64,000 bases of DNA from CAINVV01 sp036508555 (GCA_036508555.1 DATCHD010000048.1:23367-87366), one strand, 5' to 3'. Positions 16,206 to 25,646 are shown, counted from the stretch's first letter. Numbers and translations: made by a program. Notes: generated by a model from the sequence alone, not told the origin.

Positions 16206-17951
16206 TTAAATTGCTAAATCATTCATTACTTCCTCAATCTTTTGAGCCGTCATTGACTCGACTGCATCAAATTCCTCTTTCGAACTCAAGGGTGCCTTGA
16301 CCTCGATGTAGAATTTTATCTTAGGTTCAGTGCCCGACGGGCGAACCGAGACTTTGGTGCCATCCACCGTAAAGAATTGCAACACATTTGCGGTAGTTTT
16401 TTGATAAATAGGTTTTTCCTCACCGGTCAGCAGATTTTTTTGCTTCAACGTTTCGTAATCCTTGACCCATTCCAATACAGATCCAGCAAGTTGTTTTGGA
16501 GGATTATTCCTAAATTTAACCATTAGTTGCTCAATTTCTTCTGCTCCAGCCATACCCTTACGAACGATGTATTTCATCTTCTCCTTTGAATAACCATAGG
16601 TGAGGTAGATATCCTGCAGCACCTCAAACAACGTGTGTTTGTTATCCTTGGCCCAGGCGGCAATTTCAGCCATCAGGGCACAGGAGGTAACTGCATCTTT
16701 ATCCCTTACAAAGTCTGCAGGCAGAAAGCCGAAGCTCTCTTCGCCTCCTCCGATATAATTTTTCTTTCCCTCATTTTCACGGATAACCTCTGCGATATAT
16801 TTGAATCCTGTATAGCAGTCGTAATACTCAACACCATTTTTGGCCGCTATCTCTGCTGCCAGTTCCGAGGTAACGATGGTCTTAACGATGTACTCTTTCC
16901 CTTTCAGTAGGCCGAGTTCCTTGCGTTTGGTGATGATGTAATAGAGGAAGATCAAGACAGTCTGATTTCCGTTGACAAGGATAAATTCACCCTTATCATT
17001 CTTAATGGCAATACCCAGACGATCTGCATCAGGATCCGTTGCCATCACCAGATCAGCATCCACTTCCCCGGCTTTTTTTAGCGCAAGGAACATTGCTGCA
17101 GGCTCTTCCGGGTTGGGAGATATCACGGTAGGAAAGTCTCCGCTTACCACATCCTGTTCCGGGATATGGATAACATTGGTAAATCCCATTTTAGCCAGCG
17201 CCATAGGCACCAGTCTGACACCCGTGCCGTGTATCGGAGTGTAAACGATCTTCAGGTCGTGCTGCCTTTTGATAGTTTCGGGCGACAGTGAAATTGAAAC
17301 TACTTTTTTCAGAAAGCGCTCATCCATATCGGCGCCCATGGAGAAAATCAATTCAGTATTTCCATTAAAACGTATATCCTCAACCTTTACCTTTTCCACT
17401 TCAGCAATGATGTCCAGGTCGTGGGGCTCCACGATCTGTGATCCGTCATCCCAGTACGCCTTGTAACCATTGTATTCTTTCGGATTATGAGAGGCGGTAA
17501 GAATTATTCCGCTTTGCAATCCGAGCTCACGGATGGCAAACGAGAGTTCGGGTGTCGGACGGAGGGATTCAAAGAGAAATACCTTGATGCCGTTGGCCGA
17601 AAAGATTGCAGCTGAAGTTTCTGCAAACAACCGGCTGTTGTTTCGGCAATCGTGTCCGATGGCTACTTTGATTTCAGGCAAATGAGCAAATGCCTTCTTT
17701 AAATAGTTGCTAAGACCTTGTGTTGCAGCACCAACGGTGTAAATATTCATTCGGTTGGTACCAGCCCCCATGATGCCCCGGAGACCACCGGTTCCAAATT
17801 CGAGATCACGGTAGAAGGCATCTATCAGGTCGCTGGGATCCTCTTTTTCAAAAAGATTTTTGACTTCTGCTTTAGTGGCCTCATCGTAATGACCACTCAT
17901 CCATTCCTGGGCTTTCAGCAGAACATTTTGTGGAATTTCATTTTTTTGCAT
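16206..17951 (-). CDS. Phosphoglucomutase/phosphomannomutase family phosphohexomutase
   Basis: A 581-residue alpha-D-phosphohexomutase. The active-site serine loop is TASHNPKEYNGYK, the metal-binding loop is TDPDADRLG, the sugar-binding loop is GGGEESFGF, and the phosphate-binding loop near the C-terminus is RPSGTEPKIKFY. The long form (~580 residues) resembles PgcA-type phosphoglucomutases that interconvert glucose-1- and glucose-6-phosphate. It overlaps rfbD by 14 bp, which places sugar-phosphate supply next to dTDP-rhamnose synthesis. Confidence 0.93.
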   Translation of the reverse strand: MQKNEIPQNVLLKAQEWMSGHYDEATKAEVKNLFEKEDPSDLIDAFYRDLEFGTGGLRGIMGAGTNRMNIYTVGAATQGLSNYLKKAFAHLPEIKVAIGHDCRNNSRLFAETSAAIFSANGIKVFLFESLRPTPELSFAIRELGLQSGIILTASHNPKEYNGYKAYWDDGSQIVEPHDLDIIAEVEKVKVEDIRFNGNTELIFSMGADMDERFLKKVVSISLSPETIKRQHDLKIVYTPIHGTGVRLVPMALAKMGFTNVIHIPEQDVVSGDFPTVISPNPEEPAAMFLALKKAGEVDADLVMATDPDADRLGIAIKNDKGEFILVNGNQTVLIFLYYIITKRKELGLLKGKEYIVKTIVTSELAAEIAAKNGVEYYDCYTGFKYIAEVIRENEGKKNYIGGGEESFGFLPADFVRDKDAVTSCALMAEIAAWAKDNKHTLFEVLQDIYLTYGYSKEKMKYIVRKGMAGAEEIEQLMVKFRNNPPKQLAGSVLEWVKDYETLKQKNLLTGEEKPIYQKTTANVLQFFTVDGTKVSVRPSGTEPKIKFYIEVKAPLSSKEEFDAVESMTAQKIEEVMNDLAI

Positions 17952-18822
17952 CTTCTTGCAATTTTATGAGACATAATTTCAGGCTATCTCTCCAAAAGGG
18001 AATCTTGATGCCAAAAGTAGATTTGATCTTTGATTTATTCAAAACTGAATAGGCTGGCCGGGTGGCAGGAGTTGGATAAGCTGCTGTATCAATGGGGTTT
18101 ACCTCACAAATTATTCCGGGAGTATATTCAAAAATAGCCTTCGTAAAATCATACCAGCTGGCAGCCCCTTCATTGGAATAATGGTAAATACCGGTAACAA
18201 ATTTTTTGCTATCTGTCGCTGTCATCCGGAGAATATCCAGGATAACTTTAGCCAGATCACCGGCATAAGTAGGTGTCCCCACCTGGTCGGCCACCACTCC
18301 CAATTGCTCCCTTTCGCTTCCAAGACGTAGCATCGTTTTGACAAAATTATTGCCATAAGCCGAATATAGCCAGGAAGTCCGGATAATAATCGACTTTATT
18401 TCAGCGCGCAAAATGGCGGTTTCACCTTCCAGCTTAGTAATCCCGTAAACTGATTGGGGATGCACGATATCTTTTTCGTGGTAAGGGGTCGACTTATTCC
18501 CGTCAAAAAGATAATCGGTGGAGATATGAATGAGCCTGGCTCCGGTTTTCTTACAGGCCTTAGCGAGATTAGCAACAGCCTTGTGATTAATATTCTCTGC
18601 AAATGCAGCTTCTTTCTCAGCCTTATCGACTGCCGTATAGGCGGCACAATTGACCACTGCTGAAGGATTTTCAGAGGCGAAGAAGGCATCCACCAGTTTA
18701 CTGTCGCAAATATCCAGCTCCTCAACATCTGTGAAAACGCAAGAGAGTTCCGGATAGGCTGGAGATAATTCCTGAATGGATCTACCGAGCTGACCATTTG
18801 ATCCTGTGACGATTATCTTCAT
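17938..18822 (-). CDS. rfbD: dTDP-4-dehydrorhamnose reductase
   Basis: A 294-residue SDR-family reductase catalysing the last step of dTDP-L-rhamnose synthesis. It has an N-terminal Rossmann motif (IVTGSNGQLGRSIQELS), the CAAYTAVDKAE segment, DYLFDG, the catalytic YGITKLEGE, and RTSWLYS. rfbA, rfbB and rfbC are not in the window. The 3' end overlaps the phosphohexomutase by 14 bp. Rhamnose synthesis here and the rhamnosidase at 0.3-3.4 kb are not physically linked. Confidence 0.92.
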   Translation of the reverse strand: MKIIVTGSNGQLGRSIQELSPAYPELSCVFTDVEELDICDSKLVDAFFASENPSAVVNCAAYTAVDKAEKEAAFAENINHKAVANLAKACKKTGARLIHISTDYLFDGNKSTPYHEKDIVHPQSVYGITKLEGETAILRAEIKSIIIRTSWLYSAYGNNFVKTMLRLGSEREQLGVVADQVGTPTYAGDLAKVILDILRMTATDSKKFVTGIYHYSNEGAASWYDFTKAIFEYTPGIICEVNPIDTAAYPTPATRPAYSVLNKSKIKSTFGIKIPFWRDSLKLCLIKLQEDAKK

Positions 18823-18889
18823 TCAATTGTAGAATTTATGTTGCCTAAAGGTGAAAGTAAAAGTAATAGAAAAATTTGATCTTCACCAT

Positions 18890-19360
18890 TTACCACAAAT
18901 TATAGGGCCTTCTCGCAAGCTGTGAATTGTAATATTTTAATTCGCCGGTTACCTCCCGTCCCAACCAATCCGATTGCAGGTAACTTTCATCCTCACTTTT
19001 CAGCTCTAACTCAGCGACCACAAGACCCAGATTCTCACCTAAAAACTCATCCACCTCAAAAATATGATTGCCAAATTTTATCTCAAACCTTACTTTATCA
19101 ATCATGCCTGGTTCACAGATTCTTAAGAGCTCTTCAGCCTCATTTACAGGTATCATTTTCTCCCATTCATACCTGGAAATCCCGGTAGGATCAGATCCTC
19201 CTTTTACCGTTAAAAATCCCGAATCACCCTTGATCCTTACTCTTACCGTTCGTTCGGGATTCGAGGAGAGATATCCCTGCCTGATCCTGAAGGACCTGCT
19301 GGCTGCAGATTTGTAAAGATCATTAAGAACCAGAAATTTCCGTTCAATTTCCTGTGCCAT
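18890..19360 (-). CDS. CYTH-domain protein (triphosphate tunnel metalloenzyme)
   Basis: A 156-residue CYTH protein with the signature ExExK at the N-terminus (QEIERKFLV) and alternating charged strands (RTVRVRIKGDSGFLTVKG; YEWEKMIP; FEVDEFLGENLGLVVAELEL) that line the tunnel. Bacterial homologues hydrolyse inorganic triphosphate or related compounds, but the substrate is not certain. It is first in the minus-strand cluster leading to rfbD, 67 bp away, and diverges from rpsA. Confidence 0.9.
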   Translation of the reverse strand: MAQEIERKFLVLNDLYKSAASRSFRIRQGYLSSNPERTVRVRIKGDSGFLTVKGGSDPTGISRYEWEKMIPVNEAEELLRICEPGMIDKVRFEIKFGNHIFEVDEFLGENLGLVVAELELKSEDESYLQSDWLGREVTGELKYYNSQLARRPYNLW

Positions 19361-19362
19361 AG

Positions 19363-19393
19363 TTTATAATTTAAAGAATTAATTCTACCTTTG
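19363..19393 (+). promoter_or_regulatory. Putative rpsA promoter (TTTA-N19-TACCTTTG)
   Basis: TTTA at 19363-19366 and TACCTTTG at 19386-19393 fit the Bacteroidota -33/-7 elements with 19 bp spacing. The predicted leader to the rpsA ATG is about 45 nt. Confidence 0.6.
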
Positions 19394-19442
19394 CGCCCAT
19401 TCAAAATAATGTCTAATTTATTAATTTCAACGGAATCTTAAA

Positions 19443-21515
19443 ATGAGTAAAAACAAAGAAAATCAGGAGGTAAACGAGACAGTAGAGAACACTGCTGCCG
19501 ATACTGCTTCCGCGGAAACCACTGAGGAAAATGTAGTTGCAGAAGAACCTGCAGCAGTAGCAGAAGAATCTGTCGTATCTGAAGAACTAGTTTTAGTCGA
19601 AGAACCAGTAGCAGTTGTAGAAGAACCTGCAGCAGAAATTGAAGAAAATGCAGTTGCAGAAGAACCTGCAGCAGTTGTTGAAAAACCGGTTGCAGAAGAA
19701 AAAATTGTTGCTCCATCCAAACTGGTATTAGTCAGTTCGGCTGTTGCCAATGAAGAGGAGTTTGACTGGGATGCTTTCGAAGGAAAGATAGCCATTGTAG
19801 GTACATCCTCAAAGCAGTCCATGACTGAAATGTACGATAATACCCTTTCCATCCTTCAGGAGAAGGAGTGTGTAGACGGTATCGTAATCTCTATGAACAA
19901 ACGTGAGGTTGTAGTAAATATTGGCTACAAATCTGACGGAATCGTATCGGTAAATGAGTTTAGATACAACCCTAACCTGAAAATTGGCGACAAAGTTGAG
20001 GTTTATGTTGAAACCCTTGAAGATAAAAAAGGTCAGTTAACCCTTTCCCACAAGAAAGCCCGTGCCATGCGCAGTTGGGATCGCGTCAACGCTGCCCTCG
20101 AAAACGACGAAATTATCACCGGATTTATCAAATGCCGTACGAAAGGCGGTATGATCGTCGACGTATTCGGTATCGAAGCATTCTTACCAGGATCGCAAAT
20201 CGACGTCAAACCAATCCGCGACTACGATATCTACGTCGGGAAAACCATGGAATTCAAGGTCGTTAAGATTAACCATGAATTCAGAAATGTTGTTGTTTCT
20301 CACAAAGCGCTCATCGAAGCCGAATTGGAACAACAGAAAAAGGAAATCATCTCCAAACTCGAAAAAGGTCAGGTTCTCGAGGGAACCGTCAAAAACATCA
20401 CTTCTTATGGTGTGTTCATCGACCTTGGCGGCGTAGATGGTTTGATCCACATTACAGACCTCAGCTGGGGCCGCGTTGCCCATCCGAACGAAATCGTTCA
20501 GCTGGATGAGAAAATCAACGTCGTAATCCTCGACTTCGATGATGAGAAGAAGAGAATTGCCCTTGGTCTGAAACAACTTGCTTCTCACCCATGGGACAAC
20601 ATTAGCGCCGATCTTAAAGTAGGTGATGTTGTGAAAGGTAAAGTAGTTGTCATTGCCGATTACGGCGCATTTATCGAAATCGCTCCTGGTGTTGAAGGGT
20701 TGATCCATGTCTCCGAAATGAGCTGGTCACAACACCTTCGCTCTGCGCAAGACTTCCTGAAAGTTAGCGATGAAGTAGAGGCAACCATTCTGACGCTAGA
20801 TCGTGACGAACACAAAATGTCACTGGGTATCAAGCAGATGAAGAATGATCCATGGTCACAGATTGAAACCAAATATGCTATCGGTACCTCACACACTGCT
20901 AAAGTCCGCAACTTTACCAATTTTGGTGTATTTGTTGAGATCGAAGAAGGTGTCGACGGTTTGATTCATATCAGCGACCTGAGCTGGACCAAGAAGATCA
21001 AGCATCCTTCTGAGTTTACTTCCATCGGTTCAGAAATTGAAGTTCAGGTTCTTGATATTGATAAGGAAAACCGCCGTTTGAGCCTTGGCCACAAACAGTT
21101 GGAAGAGAATCCATGGGATGTGTTCGAAACAATCTTTACCCTTGATTCTATCCATGAAGGTACCGTGATTGACTTGTTCGACAAGGGCGCAGTAATCTCA
21201 CTTCCTTATGGGGTGGAAGGTTTTGCCACACCTCGTCACCTGGTAAAGGAAGACGGTTCTCATGTCAAAATGGAAGAAAAATTAGAATTCAAGGTTATTG
21301 AGTTTTCAAAATCAGCCAAGAGGATTATCCTTTCACACTCACGTGTTTACGAAGATGTGAAGAAAACGGATGATACAGCCAAGAAGAAGACAGCTACGAA
21401 GCAGACGACCAAGAGCGTTAAACCGATGAAAGATACCATGGAGAAGACAACTTTGGGCGACATCAGCGAATTAGCCGCTTTGCGTACTCAAATGGAAAAA
21501 AACGAGAAGAAATAA
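19443..21515 (+). CDS. rpsA: 30S ribosomal protein S1 with acidic N-terminal extension
   Basis: A 690-residue protein with six S1 RNA-binding domains, clearest in GQVLEGTVKNITSYGVFIDL, GDVVKGKVVVIADYGAFIEI and HTAKVRNFTNFGVFVEI, each followed by GLIH-I/V-S/T-(D/E) and a LGxKQL-type end. S1 recruits mRNA to the ribosome, important in a phylum with few Shine-Dalgarno sites. Residues ~8-95 are a low-complexity Glu/Ala/Val/Pro extension (EEPAAV and VVEEPVA units). The tail ~640-690 is Lys-rich. A hairpin terminator follows. Confidence 0.96.
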   Translation: MSKNKENQEVNETVENTAADTASAETTEENVVAEEPAAVAEESVVSEELVLVEEPVAVVEEPAAEIEENAVAEEPAAVVEKPVAEEKIVAPSKLVLVSSAVANEEEFDWDAFEGKIAIVGTSSKQSMTEMYDNTLSILQEKECVDGIVISMNKREVVVNIGYKSDGIVSVNEFRYNPNLKIGDKVEVYVETLEDKKGQLTLSHKKARAMRSWDRVNAALENDEIITGFIKCRTKGGMIVDVFGIEAFLPGSQIDVKPIRDYDIYVGKTMEFKVVKINHEFRNVVVSHKALIEAELEQQKKEIISKLEKGQVLEGTVKNITSYGVFIDLGGVDGLIHITDLSWGRVAHPNEIVQLDEKINVVILDFDDEKKRIALGLKQLASHPWDNISADLKVGDVVKGKVVVIADYGAFIEIAPGVEGLIHVSEMSWSQHLRSAQDFLKVSDEVEATILTLDRDEHKMSLGIKQMKNDPWSQIETKYAIGTSHTAKVRNFTNFGVFVEIEEGVDGLIHISDLSWTKKIKHPSEFTSIGSEIEVQVLDIDKENRRLSLGHKQLEENPWDVFETIFTLDSIHEGTVIDLFDKGAVISLPYGVEGFATPRHLVKEDGSHVKMEEKLEFKVIEFSKSAKRIILSHSRVYEDVKKTDDTAKKKTATKQTTKSVKPMKDTMEKTTLGDISELAALRTQMEKNEKK

Positions 21516-21541
21516 TATAATGCTTTCCTGTATAATAAAAA

Positions 21542-21568
21542 AACCCGACCAAATGGCCGGGTTTTTTT
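21542..21568 (+). terminator. Rho-independent terminator of rpsA
   Basis: AACCCGACC and GGCCGGGTT pair around an AAAT loop and are followed by a run of seven T. It lies 26 bp after the rpsA stop and 30 bp before rnz. Confidence 0.85.
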
Positions 21569-21597
21569 ATCTTTGGTAAGTCAGTGATTCCCCGGAT

Positions 21598-22512
21598 ATG
21601 AACTCATTTTCAGTAACCATCCTAGGCAGCAGTTCTGCCTTGCCCACTTCCAACAGGTACCCGACTTCACAGGTCGTCCGGCTGAATGAGCAGCTGTTTC
21701 TGGTCGATTGCGGTGAAGGCACACAAATTCAGCTACGGAAATATGGATTCAAAATGGGGCGGATTAACCACATTTTTATCTCTCATCTGCATGGAGATCA
21801 TATCTATGGTTTACCCGGACTGATCTCTTCCTTAGTTCTTTATGGGAAAAAAGGGGAGCTCCACATTCATGCACATTCTGAACTGCAACAAATGATGGAG
21901 GGAATGATGAAATTCATGAACGAGATTACTGATCTGGCCGTTAAATATCATCCACTGAATTTCAAACGCAGTTCTGTCCTTTTCGAAGATAAAAGAATCC
22001 GGGTCTCTTCGTTCCCTCTGAAGCACCGGATCTCTTGTTGTGGTTTTCTCTTTCAGGAACTTCCTTCAAAACTTCATCTGGATAAATTTGCCCTCGAAAA
22101 GTATGAGGTGCCAATTTCACAGAGATCAAATATTAAAAACGGTGCCGATCTTATACTTTCGGATGGTACCGTCATTCCAAATGAACAGCTGACAATTCCT
22201 GCCAATCCACCCAGAAGCTACGCATTTTGTACCGATACCGTGTTCCTGCCAAAGATACTCCCTTCCATTCAGGGGGTGGACCTTCTTTACCATGAAGCCA
22301 CTTTTGGAGGAGATCAAATGGAACTTGCAAAGAAAACCTTCCATTCCACTTCTGTGCAGGCCGCCGAAATGGCCAGGTTGGCCGGGACTAGAAGATTGAT
22401 CATCGGTCATTTCTCTTCAAGATATAAGTCTGTTGAGGGACTGGTCGTGGAGGCCAGAACCATCTTTCCAGAAACATACGCAGCAAACGACGGAGATGTG
22501 TTTGAGGTTTGA
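21598..22512 (+). CDS. rnz: Ribonuclease Z
   Basis: A 304-residue metallo-beta-lactamase-fold endonuclease that trims tRNA 3' ends. Metal-binding motifs: ISHLHGDHIYGLPGL (HxHxDH), the mid-domain FCTDT, LYHEATF and IIGHFSSRY. The exosite-like insertion lies about residues 160-200. Length and motif order match RNase Z and not other MBL enzymes. A TATCTTTG element overlaps the preceding terminator's T tract and might provide a separate start. The gene runs into a palindromic repeat directly after its stop. Confidence 0.94.
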   Translation: MNSFSVTILGSSSALPTSNRYPTSQVVRLNEQLFLVDCGEGTQIQLRKYGFKMGRINHIFISHLHGDHIYGLPGLISSLVLYGKKGELHIHAHSELQQMMEGMMKFMNEITDLAVKYHPLNFKRSSVLFEDKRIRVSSFPLKHRISCCGFLFQELPSKLHLDKFALEKYEVPISQRSNIKNGADLILSDGTVIPNEQLTIPANPPRSYAFCTDTVFLPKILPSIQGVDLLYHEATFGGDQMELAKKTFHSTSVQAAEMARLAGTRRLIIGHFSSRYKSVEGLVVEARTIFPETYAANDGDVFEV

Positions 22513-22518
22513 AAGATT

Positions 22519-22617
22519 ATCGCTCCAACGGATTTGCAATCCAACTCGCCTCGCACCAACGGATTTGCAATCCGTTGGTGAAAGTTTGCCAGCGGATTGC
22601 AAATCCGCTGGAGCGAT
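22519..22617. repeat. REP-like palindromic repeat unit
   Basis: Bounded by inverted ATCGCTCC / GGAGCGAT. Inside are two hairpins: CCAACGGATT-TGC-AATCCGTTGG at 22556-22578 and CCAGCGGATT-GCA-AATCCGCTGG at 22589-22611. A broken third copy lies at 22521-22542. The same pair of hairpins occurs at 59303-59370, so this is an interspersed element, not a one-off terminator. Confidence 0.85.
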
Positions 22618-22642
22618 TGTCTGGTGCGATGGACTTGCTGAT

Positions 22643-22660
22643 CCGGTCCCTGTCGAAGGG
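22643..22660 (+). repeat. Short interspersed repeat, shortened GGTCCCTG...TCGAAGGG copy
   Basis: CCGGTCCCTGTCGAAGGG lacks the GAGCC of the fuller copies at 52951-52982, 59268-59289 and 59375-59396. It follows the REP-like unit as it does at 59 kb. Confidence 0.7.
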
Positions 22661-22679
22661 TCTCTGTTTAAAGTATGCT

Positions 22680-24107
22680 TTAATTTTCCGGATCAGAGAA
22701 AAATTCCTTGTGAAAATTTACCAGATATAGCCTTTCTTCCGCCCTGGTGAACGCCGTATACAACCATCGTAGAAATTCACGGTCAATCATCTCCTTCAAA
22801 AGATATCCATGATCCAGAAACACTGCCTTCCATTGCCCTCCCTGAGCCTTGTGGCAGGTAACGGCATAAGAGTATTTTACCTGTAATGCGTTGAAATAGG
22901 GATCTTCCCTGATTTTTTTCCACCTGTCACGTTTGTTACGGATCTCCTGATAATCTTCCGAGACGGCATCAAACAATCTCTTGTTATCGTCGGCCGACAA
23001 GGCAGGCGCCTCAACTTTCAAAGTTTCCAACAATATCTTGCACTCAATTTCGGAATCCTGGTAATCAATCAGGCGCAACACCACATTGGCAAAATGGAAC
23101 CCGTACCGTTCTTCATATTTCCGTATCCGGAGGATCTCGGCAATATCTCCATTGGCAATAAAATCAAGATTCTCCATTAGCTTCGACCAGTGATAACTGT
23201 TTTTGACCACCATCAGCAGATCTCCCTTCATAATCTGATCCTCCTGGTAAAGAATTGATTTGCGGATTCCTTCGTTGAAAAGGTTGGCTCGCTTATTGGA
23301 ACGGGTAATGACTATTGTATCCTCCATCCCGAAACTGTCAAAACAATTTGAAATCTCTTCAATGAGCTCTTCCCCCCCGAGCCTTTTCATGTCCGAAAAT
23401 CCTTTCATCTCAATAGGCCAGAAGCCCGATGGCGATTCCTCCAGGATTCGATTTCGTATGGAGGTGGCATTTTTAAGGATTCCGGATTCTTCCGACTGCC
23501 TCACAACCTCCCTTAGTTCCTTGGTAATAATTTTCAATCCGAAGAGGGAAAGCTCCTCTTTTTCAAGCGCCGGACTTATTGATAAACCTACCGGTGGAAG
23601 CTGGGCGGTATCTCCTGAAACAATGAGCTTGCAGTTCAATCCCCCCAGGACATATTCTATCAAATCAGAAAGTAGATATCCTGAACCGAAAACACTCTGA
23701 TCCCGGGGTCCATTAGAGATCATCGAGGCTTCGTCTACAATGAAAATACTATTTTTGAGCATGTTCCTGTCCAGCGAAAATTTGCTAAAACCATCCACAG
23801 CAGATTGCTGCCTGTAGATTTTTTTGTGAATGGTAGAGGCAGGCATACCACTCTGTTTCGAAAGTACTTTGGCAGCACGGCCTGTTGGAGCCAGCAATAC
23901 AAATTTGATTTTCAGTTCATCCAACACTTTTACCAGTGCACTAATAGTCGCTGTCTTCCCTGTACCTGCATAGCCTTTCAATAAAAAAATTGAATCAGCT
24001 TCCGGCGAGGATACGAACAAGGCAAGTTGGTCTATCATTTCCATTTGACCTTTTGTCGGCACGTGTCCCAGTTTTTGCAGAATCAGATCAGAAATGAATT
24101 TTATCAT
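22680..24107 (-). CDS. RecD/Pif1-like superfamily 1 DNA helicase
   Basis: A 475-residue ATP-dependent helicase. Walker A is LKGYAGTGKTATISAL, Walker B is IFIVDEASMIS, motif III is VSGDTAQLPPVG, motif IV-like is ITRSNKRANLFNEGIR, motif V is SYAVTCHKAQGGQWKAVF and motif VI is WLYTAFTRAEERLYLVNF. It is shorter than RecD or RecD2 and lacks their N-terminal domains, so it is probably a stand-alone 5'-3' helicase of the AAA_30/UvrD_C_2 type widespread in Bacteroidota. It diverges from the DUF3822 gene, and its 3' end abuts the repeat cluster. Confidence 0.88.
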   Translation of the reverse strand: MIKFISDLILQKLGHVPTKGQMEMIDQLALFVSSPEADSIFLLKGYAGTGKTATISALVKVLDELKIKFVLLAPTGRAAKVLSKQSGMPASTIHKKIYRQQSAVDGFSKFSLDRNMLKNSIFIVDEASMISNGPRDQSVFGSGYLLSDLIEYVLGGLNCKLIVSGDTAQLPPVGLSISPALEKEELSLFGLKIITKELREVVRQSEESGILKNATSIRNRILEESPSGFWPIEMKGFSDMKRLGGEELIEEISNCFDSFGMEDTIVITRSNKRANLFNEGIRKSILYQEDQIMKGDLLMVVKNSYHWSKLMENLDFIANGDIAEILRIRKYEERYGFHFANVVLRLIDYQDSEIECKILLETLKVEAPALSADDNKRLFDAVSEDYQEIRNKRDRWKKIREDPYFNALQVKYSYAVTCHKAQGGQWKAVFLDHGYLLKEMIDREFLRWLYTAFTRAEERLYLVNFHKEFFSDPEN

Positions 24108-24154
24108 CAGATTGTAAATTTGCGGATCGCCCTATAAGAGTAAAATATTTTTTC

Positions 24155-24162
24155 TAAATTTG
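24155..24162 (+). promoter_or_regulatory. Putative -7 element (TAAATTTG) for DUF3822-rsmD
   Basis: TAAATTTG matches TAnnTTTG, 25 bp before the DUF3822 start. No clear -33 motif is visible. Confidence 0.35.
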
Positions 24163-24187
24163 TCGCTTGTGAACCAATTTATTGTGA

Positions 24188-25039
24188 ATGCAAGATATCT
24201 GTTTTATCGACAAATCTTTCGATCCCGAACAGAGTAATTTATATCATTTATCCATCCAAATAAGTCTGGATGGATTTTCTTTTGCTATCCTGGATATCCC
24301 CAAAGGAAAATACACTGTCCTAAAATCAATCAATTTTTTTCTCAAGCGTCCGAGGCTTTTATTTGCAAATGTCCGTGACATCGTTATCGCAGACGATCTG
24401 CTTAGGCTGAAATACAGGAGCGTAGAAATTGTCTATGCAACTGAAAAATTCACCATGGTGCCGCAGGCATTTTTTCACTACGGCTATTCAGAAAAGTATT
24501 TTGGATTCAACCATGAGGTAGAAAAAGGTTACTCTTTAGATAGAACACTATTTTCAAAAGCTGAAGCTTGGTGCATCTTTACTATTCCTGAAAATCTCAA
24601 GGATTATCTGACGTTTACTTTTCCAAAGGCAACCATCAGGCATAATCTCTTTCCCCTGATTGAGAGATCCCTCAAGGACAATAAGAATTTTCCCGAACGG
24701 AAACAGGTTCATCTTAATTTTTTTAGGTCCAATTTTGAGCTGGTGGTCATTTCAGGAACTAAGTTATTGCTATGTAATCAGTTCAATTATTCTGGTGAAA
24801 ACGATGTGCTGTATTATGTTTTGTATGTTTTTGACCAGCTGAAGTTATCTCCTGATACCACCGAGTTAGTTCTGCATGGTCAATTGCCGCCTGCCGATCC
24901 ATTGTATCAATCGTTCAAGAAATTTGTCAGAAAATCGGCTTTTGCCACTCCAACTTCTTTGTACCAGTACAGTTATACCTTTAACCAGGAGCCTGGACAC
25001 TACTTTACTTCACTTCTTGACATTTTCAAATGCGAATAA
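24188..25039 (+). CDS. DUF3822 family protein
   Basis: A 283-residue protein of a Bacteroidota family of unknown function. It has an N-terminal strand-rich half (YHLSIQISLDGFSFAILD) and a second similar half (VHLNFFRSNFELVVISGTKL, then NQFNYSGENDVLYYVLYVFD). This two-lobed layout resembles an actin/ASKHA-like fold, which is inference from the strand pattern. There is no signal peptide. It overlaps rsmD by 10 bp, a linkage suggesting co-translation but not explaining its function. Confidence 0.82.
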   Translation: MQDICFIDKSFDPEQSNLYHLSIQISLDGFSFAILDIPKGKYTVLKSINFFLKRPRLLFANVRDIVIADDLLRLKYRSVEIVYATEKFTMVPQAFFHYGYSEKYFGFNHEVEKGYSLDRTLFSKAEAWCIFTIPENLKDYLTFTFPKATIRHNLFPLIERSLKDNKNFPERKQVHLNFFRSNFELVVISGTKLLLCNQFNYSGENDVLYYVLYVFDQLKLSPDTTELVLHGQLPPADPLYQSFKKFVRKSAFATPTSLYQYSYTFNQEPGHYFTSLLDIFKCE

Positions 25040-25575
25040 TCGGGGGCGAATTAAAAGGCCGACTTTTTAATCCGGGTAAGAATTTTAAGGCCAGGCCAAC
25101 AACAGATTTTGCCAGGGAAAACCTCTTTAATATCCTCAACAACACCATCGATCTTGAAGAGATTAAGGTCCTGGATCTTTTTGCAGGAACTGGTAGTATC
25201 TCATTTGAATTTGCTTCAAGAGGTAGTAAATCAGTAACCTCTGTCGAGATTGACCATGTTCATTATGCCTTCATCGCCTCAGTCACTAAGCAACTAAAGC
25301 TGGAAAATGTGATCCATCTTCTGAGGTATGATGTAATGAAATTCATTCCAAGATGTGTTGAAAAATACGATCTTATTTTTGCCGATCCTCCCTATCAACT
25401 TGCAAGTATAAAAGAGATTCCTGACCTGGTTCTTAAATATCAGTTGTTAAATCAGGACGGGATATTGATTCTCGAACATGGTAAGAATGATAATTTTGCC
25501 TGTCACCCCAACCTTTTTCAACAAAGAATATACGGAAGTGTGCATTTTTCTTTCTTCCGGCAAGCCCTGGAATAA
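25030..25575 (+). CDS. rsmD: 16S rRNA (guanine(966)-N2)-methyltransferase
   Basis: A 181-residue methyltransferase that modifies G966 of 16S rRNA. Family markers: the start MRIIGGELKGRLF, RPTTDFARENLFNIL, the SAM-binding VLDLFAGTGSISFEFASRG, and the catalytic FADPPYQ (N/D-PPY type). The ATG lies inside the last codons of the DUF3822 gene. Confidence 0.94.
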   Translation: MRIIGGELKGRLFNPGKNFKARPTTDFARENLFNILNNTIDLEEIKVLDLFAGTGSISFEFASRGSKSVTSVEIDHVHYAFIASVTKQLKLENVIHLLRYDVMKFIPRCVEKYDLIFADPPYQLASIKEIPDLVLKYQLLNQDGILILEHGKNDNFACHPNLFQQRIYGSVHFSFFRQALE

Positions 25576-25646
25576 GTCCCTCTAAGTCTTCATAATCAGT
25601 ATATTGACCTAACTTCTGGTGAATTACTGTTTTTATTGGTAGTTCA

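Noticed and set aside
22433..22750. Open frames across the repeat after rnz
   Set aside because: They overlap rnz and the palindromic repeats, and the translation reflects repeat sequence.
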